DNA of 7,079 nucleotides, from positions 1 through 7,079 of the forward strand of contig JAHDDN010000277.1 of NCBI GenBank assembly GCA_020629335.1, given 5' to 3'. The position numbers and the translations under genes were made by a program. Origin of the DNA: Chitinophagales bacterium (GTDB taxonomy: Bacteria; Bacteroidota; Bacteroidia; Chitinophagales; UBA2359). The notes beneath the pieces were generated by a model. That model did no database searches, was not told where the DNA came from, and saw only the letters and a program-made list of their open reading frames with translations. Shown one piece after another: positions 6,194-7,079 of the stretch. Numbering within the stretch: position 1 is the first letter of the stretch; every line of letters begins with the position of its first letter.

Positions 6194-6308
6194 CAGCCCA
6201 AGTTTTGTCTTTTTACGATTCTACTTCGTTATTTTTTCGTTTCGTAGCCCTGCTATGGGCCTCAAAAATGCCTTGTATAATCGCAAAAATCCTACAACTT
6301 AACTGTCA
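6191..6308. repeat. 118-bp nested palindromic element, possible terminator
   Basis: The ends are an imperfect inverted repeat: TGACAG-CCC-AAGTT (6191-6204) against AACTT-AA-CTGTCA (6296-6308). Moving inward, TTTTTACGATT pairs approximately with AATCGCAAAAA, ATTTTT with AAAAAT, and the centre is GCCC-TGCTAT-GGGC. The whole can fold as one long interrupted hairpin. Its first three bases are the TGA stop codon of the T9SS protein gene. It could end transcription of that gene, though no classical GC stem plus T-run stands out. The full-length symmetry and AT/GC patchiness look more like a MITE-like or REP-like repeat. No open frame of note lies inside. Confidence 0.65.
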
Positions 6309-6454
6309 GAAACTTATAAACTGAACCACTAGTCATTAAATTGCCTTAAAGCTTTTTTACAAAAAAAAATCATCTAAATAGCAATGAATTTACAATTTAA
6401 AACATAAAATAATTAAATTTATTATGTAAATTCATATCCATTAATAAACTTAAT

Positions 6455-7024
6455 GTGTTTTCAACCGCTAAATCGACAACTATGGATATGGAACCGATGT
6501 TTTGGATGGTGATAATTGTACTATTGATAGGAGGTTTTCTCACTAGCGCTTTTGGAGGAGATAAGTCTTCTAATACTACAGATGCTGGAACAAAATCAAG
6601 CCCTAAAAAGAAAGCTAATACAGAATCAGACCAATATGTGAAATCAGAACCTGTGATTATCTTAACTCAGCCAGAAATAAATAAACAATATCAACTACTT
6701 GATTCGCAACTAGATAAACTAAGCCCTCAAATATATGAGCAAGCAGCTAAAGGCGAGGTGAAAATTGACTCGCTTAGAGAATTGCTAATGATACAGTTGG
6801 AACAAAAATACTTATCAAAAAGTAATATAGCAAAGGCCAAAAAATTAAGTTGGAAAAGTCTAAAAACGGAAGCTGAAGCGGTATTTTATCAAAAGAAAGC
6901 AGCCTTAAATATAACGGAAGATACCAGTGAAATCAATTTGTTTACATTGATAAACTACCTAACAAGCCCGATATTATTTGAATTGGAAAATAAGTATTTT
7001 AAGCCAAAGAAAACGCTTAAATAA
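6455..7024 (+). CDS. Small membrane-anchored protein of unknown function
   Basis: A 189-residue protein that I do not recognise. One hydrophobic segment spans about residues 16-33 (FWMVIIVLLIGGFLTSAF) and should anchor it in the inner membrane. Next comes a polar, low-complexity linker rich in Ser, Thr, Gly and Lys (about 35-60, including KKK). The C-terminal part, from about 70, has the charge and leucine pattern of alpha-helices with coiled-coil potential. The lysines just after the membrane segment favour a cytoplasmic C-terminus. The start is uncertain: ATG codons at 6482, 6488 and 6497 would all keep the membrane segment and shorten only the head. I see no clear promoter or ribosome site upstream. 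The stop codon TAA (7022-7024) lies inside the repeat copy that begins at 7021, so the C-terminus may have been set by that repeat's arrival. Codon use looks like the neighbours. Confidence 0.7.
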   Translation: MFSTAKSTTMDMEPMFWMVIIVLLIGGFLTSAFGGDKSSNTTDAGTKSSPKKKANTESDQYVKSEPVIILTQPEINKQYQLLDSQLDKLSPQIYEQAAKGEVKIDSLRELLMIQLEQKYLSKSNIAKAKKLSWKSLKTEAEAVFYQKKAALNITEDTSEINLFTLINYLTSPILFELENKYFKPKKTLK

Positions 7025-7079
7025 TGCGTGAGGGATGGAAGCGGTATGTGGCGTCTATGATGAGACTTACGGCGCTTAG
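7021..7079 (-). repeat. Inverted, partial second copy of the GC-rich repeat, cut by the window edge
   Basis: The reverse complement of 7021-7079 aligns without gaps to 4376-4434, with about 44 of 59 bases identical by eye. Shared blocks include CTAAGC, ACGCC, CGCT and CGCATTAT. The copy begins on the stop-codon region of the preceding gene and continues past the right edge, so the other half of the element should lie just outside. The two copies point toward each other, around the 2.6-kb segment with the T9SS gene and the membrane-protein gene. Confidence 0.75.

Noticed and set aside
6196..6208. Relation between GCCCAAGTT at 6196-6204 and the minus-strand tandem unit at 1-122
   Set aside because: Only nine bases match and the flanking sequence diverges at once; in the palindrome these bases are explained by pairing with its right arm.
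1..7079. Avoidance of CTAG, the expected restriction site
   Set aside because: I counted 11 CTAG sites by eye (for example near 294, 1744, 1761, 3360, 3595, 6329 and 6543), including one inside the methyltransferase gene. A rough expectation at about two-thirds AT is around 20, so any depletion is mild and not informative at this length.

Overview
The window reads as accessory, defence-rich DNA from an AT-rich member of the Bacteroidota. Three signs point there. One gene (4532-6193) encodes a protein with a Sec signal peptide and a C-terminal type IX secretion (T9SS) sorting domain, a system confined to that phylum. Two genes have upstream sequences matching the Bacteroidota promoter pattern TTTG/TTG, about 20 bases, TAnnTTTG. 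No gene has a convincing Shine-Dalgarno site. No housekeeping gene, tRNA or rRNA is present.

Layout from left to right. Positions 1-122 hold five tandem copies of a 24-bp unit that run off the left edge and stop two bases short of a stop codon. Positions 2143-125 (minus strand) are a two-gene operon: a CapV-like patatin phospholipase, then a DncV-like CD-NTase. This is the sensor-effector core of CBASS anti-phage signalling. Positions 2144-2573 are a divergent intergenic region with short direct and inverted repeats and, at its right end, a good promoter for the next gene. Positions 2574-3650 (plus) encode a beta-class SPPY DNA methyltransferase, and 4236-3652 (minus) encode an MjaI-family restriction endonuclease. 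They meet tail to tail with one base between the stop codons and together look like a type II restriction-modification system, probably for CTAG.

Positions 4273-4439 are a GC-rich, highly foldable repeat element. Positions 4532-6193 encode the T9SS-secreted protein. Positions 6191-6308 are a long nested palindrome that starts on that gene's stop codon. Positions 6455-7024 encode a small membrane-anchored protein of unknown function. Positions 7021-7079 are a diverged, inverted copy of the 3' part of the GC-rich element and run off the right edge.

The left half is therefore a small defence cluster: nucleotide-signalled membrane destruction next to restriction-modification. The right half is two unrelated-looking envelope genes bracketed by repeats. 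I see no clearly new system. The points most worth following are the CD-NTase tail ending in Gly-Gly with no Cap2 gene in view, the tandem array abutting that gene, and the structured repeat family whose members sit against gene 3' ends.
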